A stretch of 23,089 bases of DNA from Burkholderiaceae bacterium (lineage in GTDB: Bacteria > Pseudomonadota > Gammaproteobacteria > Burkholderiales > Burkholderiaceae_E): the NCBI GenBank assembly GCA_024235875.1, contig JACKLP010000020.1, positions 1 through 23,089 of the forward strand, given 5' to 3'. Made by a program: the position numbers and the translations under genes. Of the stretch, positions 7,995 to 15,943 are shown one piece after another. The notes under the pieces are model-generated. The model saw only the letters and a program-made list of their open reading frames with translations. It did not search any database and was not told where the DNA came from. How positions within the stretch are numbered: the first letter of the stretch is position 1; each line of letters opens with the position of its first letter.

Positions 7995-10654
7995 GTAACG
8001 ATAACAGTGGTCAATCGGGTCGCGTCACGGCGATCTTTCGGCCGGTCGCACCGGTGATCGGCCGTCTGGGCCTGGTGTCGCGCATCATCCTGATCGGCGT
8101 CATCTTGCTGATCCCGATCTCGGTGCTGCTGGCGCAGGTCGTGGCCCGGCTGCAGTCGGACATCGCGTTCTCGCGTGGAGAGCTGGAGGGGGTGCCAGTG
8201 ACTTCGGCCCTGTTCGAGCTGGCGCGATCAGCCCAGGAGTTGCGGGTCACCGAGCTGGCCGACGGCGGTGCCGGATTCGGCCAACCGAAGCGATCGGGGC
8301 CTAGCCCGTCGGCCACGGCGGCTCGCGGCGAGCTCGACAAGCGAGTTCGATCGCTCGATACCGTGATCGAGGGCAAGCCGTCGCTGCAGCTCGGCGAGCG
8401 TTGGAAACCCTTGCGTGCCACGCTCCAGGGGCTTGCTGGCAGCCAGTCCAAGGCGGATAGCCACGCGCTCCACGACGCCGTGGAGAACCTGGGTCTGCTG
8501 TCCATCTATGGCGGCGAGACCTCCGGACTCCTGTTCGATCCGGACGCGGCGACCTACTTCCTGATGGATCTGTCGGTCGAGCGGCTGTTCGTCCTCAGTG
8601 AGGCCGCCTCGTCGCTCGAGGCCCGGGTCGCCCGCCTGGCGGCCGGTGACCAGGCCTCCGGGTCAGAGATTTCGGCCGACCTGCGGGCGCTTGGCGTGCT
8701 GGTGCGCCAGGCGACCGCCGGCGTGCAGGCGAAGTTCGACGCACTCAAGCGCGCCGGTGGCAAGGTGCCCGAGAGCTGGTCCAAGGCCAGGGACGCCGTG
8801 GCGGCCTTCGTGAACGAGGCGGTCGGCCGGCAGGACGGTGACGGTCTGGCAACGCTGGCCGCCGCCAGCCTGGACCAGCGTCGCCGGGCGCTCGAGACGG
8901 GCAGCCGGGCCCAGTCGGCGATTGCCGCGGCCCACCGCGATGCCGTCGTCGCATTGGAGGGCTCGATCTCGGCGCGTGTATCCGGTCTGGAGTCGAGGTT
9001 CGCGGTGGCGGTCTCCGCGGCGATCGGCGGTGTGTTGCTGGCGATCTACCTGGTGCTGGCGATCGGCGACTCGATCCGGCGCTCCGCACGTACGCTGGAA
9101 GAGGCCGCGGCCCGAATGGCCAGTGGCGATCTCAAGCAGGCGGTCGAGGTCGATGGGCGCGACGAGTTCGCGAAGATCGGTGCGTCCTTCGAAAGCGTGC
9201 GGACCCGGGTCGGCGACGTACTGGACGAGATGCACCGGATGGCGCAGGCGCACGAGGCGGGGGAGATCGATGTACAGATCGATGCGGACCGTTTCGATGG
9301 GGGTTACTACGAGATGGCCAACGGCGTGAACGAGATGGTGCAGGCGCACATCGACGTGAAGCGAGCGGCGGTCGGGGTGGTGCAGAAGTTTGGCGATGGC
9401 GACTTCGACGCGGACATCGATCGACTGCCGGGTCAGAAGGTGTTCGTGAACGAGGCGCTGGACGCGGTCCGGGGCAAGCTCAAGGCGTTGCAGCACGACA
9501 CGCGGATGCTGGCCGAGGCGGCGCAGGCCGGGGAGCTGGATGCGCGAGCGGACGCGGGGCGTCATCACGGCGGGTTCCGTGAGATCGTCGCGGGGATCAA
9601 CGAGACGCTGGATGCGATCGTGGGTCCGGTGCAGGAGACGAAGTCGGTGCTCGACGAGGTGGCCAGCGGGGATCTGACGCGGCGCATCGAGGGCGAGTAC
9701 GAGGGCGCGTTCGCACAGCTCAAGGAGTCGGTGAACAACACGATGGCGAAGCTGTCGCAGACGATCACCGAGGTGGTGAGCGCGGCCGAGCAGCTGACCT
9801 CGGCGTCGGGGCAGGTGTCGTCGACGTCGCAGTCGCTGTCGCAGTCGGCGGCCGAGCAGGCGGCGAGCGTGGAGGAGACCTCGGCGTCGCTGCAGGAGAT
9901 CTCGGCGTCGGTTCGGCAGAACGCGGACAACGCGAACATGACCGACGGGATGGCGGGGACGGCGTCGCGCGAGGCGCAGGAAGGCGGCGATGCGGTGCGC
10001 GACACGGTCGATGCGATGCGCGACATTGCCAAGAAGATCTCGATCATCGACGAGATCGCGTACCAGACGAACCTGCTGGCGCTGAACGCGGCGATCGAGG
10101 CGGCGCGAGCCGGCGAGCACGGTCGGGGGTTCGCGGTGGTGGCGGCGGAGGTACGCAAGCTGGCCGAGCGCAGCCAGGTGGCGGCGCAGGAGATCGGCAA
10201 GCTGGCGGGTTCGAGCGTGGACCTGGCCGAGCGCGCGGGCACGCTGCTGGGCCAGGTGCTGCCGTCGATCACGAAGACGAGCGAGCTGGTGCAGGAGATC
10301 GCGGCGGCCTCGACCGAGCAGAACGAGAACGTCGGTCAGATCAGCAAGGCGATGGAGCAGCTGAACCGGACCACGCAGCACAACGCGTCGGCCTCGGAGG
10401 AGCTGTCTGCGACGGCCGAGGAGCTCTCGGCGCAGGCCGAGCAGCTCAGCCAGCTGATGTCGTACTTCAGGACGTCGTCGGCCTCGGGCTCGATGGCGCG
10501 GGCGATGCGCGCCGGCCCGTCGAAGCGAATGGCGACGAGCGGGCCGGTGAAGTCGGGGGGCAGGCCGAAGGCGGCGCGAGCGATGGACCCGCTCGATGAC
10601 ATCGACGAGGAGCTGGATCGGGTCGATGAGTCGAGCTTCGGGAAGTTCGCCTGA
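7991..10654 (+). CDS. Poly-HAMP methyl-accepting chemotaxis protein, copy 1 (MCP1)
   Basis: 887 residues, starting at a GTG that overlaps the cheA stop by 4 nt, with AAGGAG upstream. TM1 is at about 31-50, followed by a long all-helical periplasmic sensor of about 285 residues with the motif DPDAATYFLMDL near 183, and TM2 at about 337-360. Five tandem HAMP-like units follow, recognisable by repeated GDL/GEI/GDF/GEL/GDL cores near 378, 423, 469, 514 and 557. The signalling domain has the tip DEIAYQTNLLALNAAIEAAR at about 685-710 and looks like the 36-heptad class of Aer2/McpB. After the coiled coil comes a flexible tail of about 55 residues ending SFGKFA, which fits the CheR-docking pattern x-aromatic-x-x-aromatic. 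From residue 408 on it is identical to MCP2. The ligand is unknown. Confidence 0.93.
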   Translation: MSNDNSGQSGRVTAIFRPVAPVIGRLGLVSRIILIGVILLIPISVLLAQVVARLQSDIAFSRGELEGVPVTSALFELARSAQELRVTELADGGAGFGQPKRSGPSPSATAARGELDKRVRSLDTVIEGKPSLQLGERWKPLRATLQGLAGSQSKADSHALHDAVENLGLLSIYGGETSGLLFDPDAATYFLMDLSVERLFVLSEAASSLEARVARLAAGDQASGSEISADLRALGVLVRQATAGVQAKFDALKRAGGKVPESWSKARDAVAAFVNEAVGRQDGDGLATLAAASLDQRRRALETGSRAQSAIAAAHRDAVVALEGSISARVSGLESRFAVAVSAAIGGVLLAIYLVLAIGDSIRRSARTLEEAAARMASGDLKQAVEVDGRDEFAKIGASFESVRTRVGDVLDEMHRMAQAHEAGEIDVQIDADRFDGGYYEMANGVNEMVQAHIDVKRAAVGVVQKFGDGDFDADIDRLPGQKVFVNEALDAVRGKLKALQHDTRMLAEAAQAGELDARADAGRHHGGFREIVAGINETLDAIVGPVQETKSVLDEVASGDLTRRIEGEYEGAFAQLKESVNNTMAKLSQTITEVVSAAEQLTSASGQVSSTSQSLSQSAAEQAASVEETSASLQEISASVRQNADNANMTDGMAGTASREAQEGGDAVRDTVDAMRDIAKKISIIDEIAYQTNLLALNAAIEAARAGEHGRGFAVVAAEVRKLAERSQVAAQEIGKLAGSSVDLAERAGTLLGQVLPSITKTSELVQEIAAASTEQNENVGQISKAMEQLNRTTQHNASASEELSATAEELSAQAEQLSQLMSYFRTSSASGSMARAMRAGPSKRMATSGPVKSGGRPKAARAMDPLDDIDEELDRVDESSFGKFA

Positions 10655-11271
10655 GCCTGGGCGTGACGGAGAACGCGACGATGAGTGTCGAGACGGGCAG
10701 TGTGGCGGGGGCGGGCGCGAAGGCGGCGCCGTCCGAGCGCCGGGCGGCCGACGACAGCCCGCAGTACCTGAGGCTGACGGTGGGCGCGGAGCCGTTCGCG
10801 GTGCCGTTGGAGGCGGTGTTGGAGATCCTGCAGGTGGGGTCGCTGACGCCGCTGCCGCTGACGCCGGCGTTCGTTCGCGGGGTGATGAATCTGCGCGGTG
10901 CGGTGGTGCCGGTGCTGGATCTGAACGCGCGCTTCGGGCGACGGGCGCTGGCGACGAGCGCGAGGAGTTGCATCGTGATCGTGGAGGCGGCGCAGCGCGA
11001 CGAGCACGATCCCAAGCAGCCGATCGGGTTGTTCGTGGATGCGGTGCACGAGGTGGTGGCGATCGCCGAAGAGGACATCGAGCCGGTGCCGACGCTGGGC
11101 ACGAGCGTGGACGCGGGCTTCCTGAGCGGGGTGGCGCGCTCGCGCGAGCGGTTGGTGCCGGTCATCGAGCTGAGCCGCACCCTCGATACCGTCGAGCTGG
11201 CCCGCTTGATCAGCGGCTTCGATAACGATTGCGGCGCGCTGCGGCCCACCGAGGACAACGCATCGATCGCG
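9214..11271 (+). repeat. 2,058-bp direct repeat, copy A (mcp output half + cheW)
   Basis: From CGACGTACTGG in mcp1 to the last shared base in cheW1, this block matches 12538-14595 at a constant offset of 3,324 bp. Everything I compared line by line was identical, including the 26-nt mcp-cheW spacer, and long reading frames on the opposite strand are also the same in both copies. It begins at the HAMP1/HAMP2 junction and ends five codons after ALRPTE in cheW. No terminal inverted repeats or transposase are present, so it is a tandem gene duplication and not an insertion sequence. Confidence 0.95.
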
Positions 11272-11319
11272 TCCAAGGGCGCAGGCGATTCGCCGGCGTG
11301 CGCCGAGGCCGCGCAGTGA
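10681..11319 (+). CDS. cheW: Coupling protein CheW, copy 1
   Basis: 212 residues from the ATG at 10681, chosen because GGAG lies 9 nt upstream; an in-frame GTG at 10663 has no ribosome-binding site. A disordered Ala/Gly leader precedes the CheW fold: YLRLTVGAEPFAVPLEAVLE, then LTPLPLTPAFVRGVMNLRGA and VVPVLDLNARFG, the usual CheW core with the NLRG turn. Then come IGLFVDAVHEVVAI and LSGVARSRERLVPVIELSR. CheW links receptors to CheA in the array. The protein is identical to copy 2 up to NASIA, after which it has its own tail of 17 residues, rich in Ala/Gly (SKGAGDSPACAEAAQ at the end). It sits between mcp1 and mcp2. Confidence 0.94.
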   Translation: MSVETGSVAGAGAKAAPSERRAADDSPQYLRLTVGAEPFAVPLEAVLEILQVGSLTPLPLTPAFVRGVMNLRGAVVPVLDLNARFGRRALATSARSCIVIVEAAQRDEHDPKQPIGLFVDAVHEVVAIAEEDIEPVPTLGTSVDAGFLSGVARSRERLVPVIELSRTLDTVELARLISGFDNDCGALRPTEDNASIASKGAGDSPACAEAAQ

Positions 11320-11368
11320 AGAATCCGCCCTGGTGACGGCCATCCGAGATCGAACGACAGGTACACCC

Positions 11369-13978
11369 ATGAGCAAGAAGCGTTTCAGCGACCGGATTTT
11401 CGCCCCAGTCAAGCGACCCCTTTCGCGGATCGGCCTGACCAGTAAGCTCGTACTGGTCGCCGGACTGATCGCGGTGCCGCTGGTGGGTACCCTGGTGGCA
11501 CTGACGAGCAAGCTCAACGATGCCGCGGCGCTGGCACGTACCGAGCGCAATGCGGTGCGTGTGGTCTCGGCAATCGAGGATGTCTATGCGAGCCTGGTCC
11601 ATCTGCGCCTGAACGCGGCCATCGGTGACCCGTCGAAGGGGCGCTCGATTCGCGAGCGCCTGGGTGCGGCCACCAAGAAGGCCGGCGAGGTCTACGCCGC
11701 CGCCGGACCGAGCGTTGGTGGCGGCGAGGCCTGGAGTGCGCTGAAAACCGCACTGGAAAAGCTCGACGCGACCGGCGTCGCGGGCAACGGAGCGGCGCTC
11801 GGCGCCGGCAATGCGTCGGGCAAGGCGGTGGCGTTCATTGCCGCGGTCGCCGGGGACTCCAAGCTGGCCTTCGACTCGGTGATCGAGACGCACCACCTGA
11901 TGGAACTCTATGCGGAGCGGCTGCCGACCCTGATCGATCGGCTCGGCGGTGACGCCTACACCGCCGCCGACTATGCCGAAGGGCTGTTCGGTCCGGATGA
12001 GCGCCGGGCCTTGTCGGTGCGTATCGCGCTGGCGGGCCAGGCTCGGACCGAGGCCGCCGAAACGGCCGACGGGCTGGCCGGCGGCAAGGACGCGATGATC
12101 GAGAAGATCACGACGGCCTGGCAGACGGCTGCGGCATCGGTCGAGAAGTTCCACCTTCAGATCGCCGAGCGCATGTTGCGGGCGCCGGAACCGACCATCA
12201 CCGGCGCAGAGATCGTCGCGCTGGCGTCACAGGCTGTCGATGCGCAGTTCGCGCTGATGAGCGCGGCGTCGGCGGCGCTGGACCAGAAGCTGGCGATTAG
12301 AGCGGCAGGACTCGAGCGCGAGGTCGTGCTGTTTGCGATCTTCGGCTTGGTGATGTTGCTGGCGGTCACCTATGTGTCGATGGCGGTACGCCACGTGGTT
12401 CGCGCGAGCGCGGCCGAGCTCAAGGCCGGCGCGTCGCGAATGGCGCAGGGCAAGCTGCACCTGGAAACCGAGGTGATCGGCCGCGACGAGTTCGCCCAGG
12501 TGGCCGAGTCGTTCGAGGTGGTTCGCCTGACGCTCAACGACGTACTGGACGAGATGCACCGGATGGCGCAGGCGCACGAGGCGGGGGAGATCGATGTACA
12601 GATCGATGCGGACCGTTTCGATGGGGGTTACTACGAGATGGCCAACGGCGTGAACGAGATGGTGCAGGCGCACATCGACGTGAAGCGAGCGGCGGTCGGG
12701 GTGGTGCAGAAGTTTGGCGATGGCGACTTCGACGCGGACATCGATCGACTGCCGGGTCAGAAGGTGTTCGTGAACGAGGCGCTGGACGCGGTCCGGGGCA
12801 AGCTCAAGGCGTTGCAGCACGACACGCGGATGCTGGCCGAGGCGGCGCAGGCCGGGGAGCTGGATGCGCGAGCGGACGCGGGGCGTCATCACGGCGGGTT
12901 CCGTGAGATCGTCGCGGGGATCAACGAGACGCTGGATGCGATCGTGGGTCCGGTGCAGGAGACGAAGTCGGTGCTCGACGAGGTGGCCAGCGGGGATCTG
13001 ACGCGGCGCATCGAGGGCGAGTACGAGGGCGCGTTCGCACAGCTCAAGGAGTCGGTGAACAACACGATGGCGAAGCTGTCGCAGACGATCACCGAGGTGG
13101 TGAGCGCGGCCGAGCAGCTGACCTCGGCGTCGGGGCAGGTGTCGTCGACGTCGCAGTCGCTGTCGCAGTCGGCGGCCGAGCAGGCGGCGAGCGTGGAGGA
13201 GACCTCGGCGTCGCTGCAGGAGATCTCGGCGTCGGTTCGGCAGAACGCGGACAACGCGAACATGACCGACGGGATGGCGGGGACGGCGTCGCGCGAGGCG
13301 CAGGAAGGCGGCGATGCGGTGCGCGACACGGTCGATGCGATGCGCGACATTGCCAAGAAGATCTCGATCATCGACGAGATCGCGTACCAGACGAACCTGC
13401 TGGCGCTGAACGCGGCGATCGAGGCGGCGCGAGCCGGCGAGCACGGTCGGGGGTTCGCGGTGGTGGCGGCGGAGGTACGCAAGCTGGCCGAGCGCAGCCA
13501 GGTGGCGGCGCAGGAGATCGGCAAGCTGGCGGGTTCGAGCGTGGACCTGGCCGAGCGCGCGGGCACGCTGCTGGGCCAGGTGCTGCCGTCGATCACGAAG
13601 ACGAGCGAGCTGGTGCAGGAGATCGCGGCGGCCTCGACCGAGCAGAACGAGAACGTCGGTCAGATCAGCAAGGCGATGGAGCAGCTGAACCGGACCACGC
13701 AGCACAACGCGTCGGCCTCGGAGGAGCTGTCTGCGACGGCCGAGGAGCTCTCGGCGCAGGCCGAGCAGCTCAGCCAGCTGATGTCGTACTTCAGGACGTC
13801 GTCGGCCTCGGGCTCGATGGCGCGGGCGATGCGCGCCGGCCCGTCGAAGCGAATGGCGACGAGCGGGCCGGTGAAGTCGGGGGGCAGGCCGAAGGCGGCG
13901 CGAGCGATGGACCCGCTCGATGACATCGACGAGGAGCTGGATCGGGTCGATGAGTCGAGCTTCGGGAAGTTCGCCTGA
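11369..13978 (+). CDS. Poly-HAMP methyl-accepting chemotaxis protein, copy 2 (MCP2)
   Basis: 869 residues from the ATG at 11369 (ACAGG about 7 nt upstream); a GTG 36 nt earlier is possible but lacks a ribosome-binding site. TM1 is in LTSKLVLVAGLIAVPLVGTL. The helical sensor differs strongly from that of MCP1 but has the same general length. It carries ETHHLMELYAERLPTL where MCP1 has TYFLMDLSVERLFVL. TM2 is in EVVLFAIFGLVMLLAVTYVS. The first HAMP (MAQGKLHLETEVIGRDEF) is diverged, while HAMP units 2-5, the signalling hairpin and the SFGKFA tail are identical to MCP1 from residue 390 on. The two receptors therefore present the same output to CheA/CheW while probably sensing different ligands (inference). 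Confidence 0.93.
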   Translation: MSKKRFSDRIFAPVKRPLSRIGLTSKLVLVAGLIAVPLVGTLVALTSKLNDAAALARTERNAVRVVSAIEDVYASLVHLRLNAAIGDPSKGRSIRERLGAATKKAGEVYAAAGPSVGGGEAWSALKTALEKLDATGVAGNGAALGAGNASGKAVAFIAAVAGDSKLAFDSVIETHHLMELYAERLPTLIDRLGGDAYTAADYAEGLFGPDERRALSVRIALAGQARTEAAETADGLAGGKDAMIEKITTAWQTAAASVEKFHLQIAERMLRAPEPTITGAEIVALASQAVDAQFALMSAASAALDQKLAIRAAGLEREVVLFAIFGLVMLLAVTYVSMAVRHVVRASAAELKAGASRMAQGKLHLETEVIGRDEFAQVAESFEVVRLTLNDVLDEMHRMAQAHEAGEIDVQIDADRFDGGYYEMANGVNEMVQAHIDVKRAAVGVVQKFGDGDFDADIDRLPGQKVFVNEALDAVRGKLKALQHDTRMLAEAAQAGELDARADAGRHHGGFREIVAGINETLDAIVGPVQETKSVLDEVASGDLTRRIEGEYEGAFAQLKESVNNTMAKLSQTITEVVSAAEQLTSASGQVSSTSQSLSQSAAEQAASVEETSASLQEISASVRQNADNANMTDGMAGTASREAQEGGDAVRDTVDAMRDIAKKISIIDEIAYQTNLLALNAAIEAARAGEHGRGFAVVAAEVRKLAERSQVAAQEIGKLAGSSVDLAERAGTLLGQVLPSITKTSELVQEIAAASTEQNENVGQISKAMEQLNRTTQHNASASEELSATAEELSAQAEQLSQLMSYFRTSSASGSMARAMRAGPSKRMATSGPVKSGGRPKAARAMDPLDDIDEELDRVDESSFGKFA

Positions 13979-14595
13979 GCCTGGGCGTGACGGAGAACGC
14001 GACGATGAGTGTCGAGACGGGCAGTGTGGCGGGGGCGGGCGCGAAGGCGGCGCCGTCCGAGCGCCGGGCGGCCGACGACAGCCCGCAGTACCTGAGGCTG
14101 ACGGTGGGCGCGGAGCCGTTCGCGGTGCCGTTGGAGGCGGTGTTGGAGATCCTGCAGGTGGGGTCGCTGACGCCGCTGCCGCTGACGCCGGCGTTCGTTC
14201 GCGGGGTGATGAATCTGCGCGGTGCGGTGGTGCCGGTGCTGGATCTGAACGCGCGCTTCGGGCGACGGGCGCTGGCGACGAGCGCGAGGAGTTGCATCGT
14301 GATCGTGGAGGCGGCGCAGCGCGACGAGCACGATCCCAAGCAGCCGATCGGGTTGTTCGTGGATGCGGTGCACGAGGTGGTGGCGATCGCCGAAGAGGAC
14401 ATCGAGCCGGTGCCGACGCTGGGCACGAGCGTGGACGCGGGCTTCCTGAGCGGGGTGGCGCGCTCGCGCGAGCGGTTGGTGCCGGTCATCGAGCTGAGCC
14501 GCACCCTCGATACCGTCGAGCTGGCCCGCTTGATCAGCGGCTTCGATAACGATTGCGGCGCGCTGCGGCCCACCGAGGACAACGCATCGATCGCG
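12538..14595 (+). repeat. 2,058-bp direct repeat, copy B (mcp output half + cheW)
   Basis: Partner of 9214-11271. The right boundary is sharp: both copies share CATCGATCGCG, then copy A continues TCCAAGGGC and copy B ATGCAAGGGC. The left boundary is equally sharp at the base before CGACGTACTGG (g in copy A, a in copy B). Homologous recombination between the copies would delete 3,324 bp and leave one mcp-cheW pair with the MCP1 sensor and the CheW2 tail. Confidence 0.95.
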
Positions 14596-14610
14596 ATGCA
14601 AGGGCATTGA
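14005..14610 (+). CDS. cheW: Coupling protein CheW, copy 2
   Basis: 201 residues, starting at the ATG with GGAG 9 nt upstream, as in copy 1. The CheW fold is the same, residue for residue, up to NASIA. It then ends at once with MQGH, so this copy lacks the 17-residue tail of CheW1. It ends 3 nt before the cheR start, and the AAGGGC within its last codons may serve as the cheR ribosome-binding site. With identical folds, the two CheW proteins should be interchangeable in the array unless the CheW1 tail matters (inference). Confidence 0.94.
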   Translation: MSVETGSVAGAGAKAAPSERRAADDSPQYLRLTVGAEPFAVPLEAVLEILQVGSLTPLPLTPAFVRGVMNLRGAVVPVLDLNARFGRRALATSARSCIVIVEAAQRDEHDPKQPIGLFVDAVHEVVAIAEEDIEPVPTLGTSVDAGFLSGVARSRERLVPVIELSRTLDTVELARLISGFDNDCGALRPTEDNASIAMQGH

Positions 14611-14613
14611 ACC

Positions 14614-15411
14614 ATGGTGCTGACCGACCGCAGCTTCGACATCGTCACCGACTTCTTCGAGTCGGTCTCGGGTATCCGCCTGGTGGCGAGCAAGCGCGCG
14701 CTGGTGACCGGCCGCCTACAACGCCTCGCGCAGGCGCGTGGCGACACCGACCTGGATCGATATGTCGAGCAGGTGGTCGTCAAGCGCACCGACGACAAGG
14801 AATTGGCCCGGCTCGTCGATCGGCTCACGACCAACGAGACCTATTTCTTTCGTGAACCCAAGCACTTCGAGTTGCTGACCGAGCTCGCGGCCGAGTACCG
14901 CGGCAGTGAGCCTTTCCGCGTCTGGAGCGCGGCCAGCTCCTCGGGCGAAGAGGGCTACAGCATCGCGATGGTGCTTGCGGACAAGATCGGGACGCGGCCC
15001 TGGGAGGTCGTGGGGACGGATCTGTCGCGCGCGATGGTGGCGACGGCGCGGCGCGGCCTCTACCCGGTCGAGCGCGCCCGCGACCTGCCGATCGGCTATC
15101 GCAAGCGCTTCTGCCTGCGTGGCGAAGGCAAGCACGAAGGCGAGTTGTTGGTGAGCCGCGAGTTGCGCGACCGGGTTCGGTTCCTGCCGGCCAATCTGAC
15201 CCAGACCCTGCCCGAGGTGGGCTTCTTCGACGTGATTTTCCTGCGCAACGTCCTGATCTACTTCGAGGCCGATGCGAAGGTCGACATCGTGCAACGAGTC
15301 GCGAGGCAGCTCAAGCCCGACGGGTTGCTGTTCTGCGGACACGCCGAGTCGCTCGGGCACCTGCCCACCGGACTGAAGACCGTGAGGACCGCCGTCTATG
15401 CTCGTCCTTGA
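14614..15411 (+). CDS. cheR: Chemoreceptor glutamate methyltransferase CheR
   Basis: 265 residues, close to the family norm. It transfers methyl groups from S-adenosylmethionine to glutamates on receptor helices. The N-terminal helical domain ends at RLTTNETYFFREPKHF (about 70-80). The SAM-binding Rossmann region has WSAASSSGEEGYSIAM (about 103), VVGTDLSRAM and FDVIFLRNVLIYFE (about 207). The beta-subdomain contains FCLRGEGKHEGEL, the same length as the E. coli RGTGPHEG loop that binds the receptor pentapeptide, which fits the pentapeptide-like tails on MCP1 and MCP2. The ending LKPDGLLFCGHAESLGHL is typical. It overlaps cheD by 14 nt. Confidence 0.96.
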   Translation: MVLTDRSFDIVTDFFESVSGIRLVASKRALVTGRLQRLAQARGDTDLDRYVEQVVVKRTDDKELARLVDRLTTNETYFFREPKHFELLTELAAEYRGSEPFRVWSAASSSGEEGYSIAMVLADKIGTRPWEVVGTDLSRAMVATARRGLYPVERARDLPIGYRKRFCLRGEGKHEGELLVSRELRDRVRFLPANLTQTLPEVGFFDVIFLRNVLIYFEADAKVDIVQRVARQLKPDGLLFCGHAESLGHLPTGLKTVRTAVYARP

Positions 15412-15943
15412 GAACCGCCATATCGGCAAGGTCCAGGCCACACGCGGGCAGTCGGTCTACCTGCTGCCGGGCCAGCTCTATTTCGGCAACCGCGCCGCGC
15501 AGGTCAAGACGCTGCTGGGCTCCTGCGTGGCCCTGACGCTGTGGCATCCGCACAAGCGCTACGGCGGCATGTGTCACTACCTGCTGCCGGAGCGACACCG
15601 ACCCGCCGACGGCTCACGCGACGGCCGATTCGGCGACGAGGCGCTCGAGCAACTCGTCGATGCGATCGAGCGCAGCGGCACGCGTCCCGCCGACTACGAG
15701 GCCCAGGTCTACGGCGGCGCCGACACCATGAAGGGTGAGGGCAAGCTGCGCTTCAATGTGGGCGAGCGCAACGTAGAGAAGGCGTGGGCACTGGTCGAGC
15801 AGTACGGGTTCTCGCTGACCAGCATCGATGTCGGCGGCGAGGAACCCAGGACCATCACGCTCGAGATGGTCTCGGGTGTCGTTCAACTCAAGCGCGGCGG
15901 TACCCACCTGCCCGCAGGCGGCCAGGCCGGAGGCATGCGATGA
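15398..15943 (+). CDS. cheD: Chemoreceptor glutamine deamidase CheD
   Basis: 181 residues. CheD converts receptor glutamines to glutamates, opening them to methylation. The catalytic Cys43 is in TLLGSCVAL and His60 in GGMCHYLLP, with the same 17-residue separation as Cys27/His44 of Thermotoga CheD. YGGADTM and NVGERNVE are also family landmarks. The chosen ATG overlaps the end of cheR. The 3' end overlaps cheB by ATGA. CheC, which regulates CheD in Bacillus and Thermotoga, is not encoded here, so CheD may act alone or on the 3937 protein. Confidence 0.95.
   Translation: MLVLENRHIGKVQATRGQSVYLLPGQLYFGNRAAQVKTLLGSCVALTLWHPHKRYGGMCHYLLPERHRPADGSRDGRFGDEALEQLVDAIERSGTRPADYEAQVYGGADTMKGEGKLRFNVGERNVEKAWALVEQYGFSLTSIDVGGEEPRTITLEMVSGVVQLKRGGTHLPAGGQAGGMR

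Noticed and set aside
8663..10381. A 572-codon reading frame on the minus strand through mcp1, with a matching one at 12227-13705
   Set aside because: It is an Arg/His/Leu-rich antisense frame typical of high-GC coding DNA. Its duplication only reflects the perfect repeat on the real coding strand.
9214..14595. Repeat as a composite transposon or insertion sequence
   Set aside because: No transposase, terminal inverted repeats or target-site duplication; the boundaries fall inside coding sequence in frame, so tandem duplication or conversion explains it.
15784..15939. Longer CheB start inside cheD
   Set aside because: The extra 52 residues are out-of-frame cheD sequence; the ATG at 15940 has GGAGG upstream and begins the receiver strand TRVLIVDDS.
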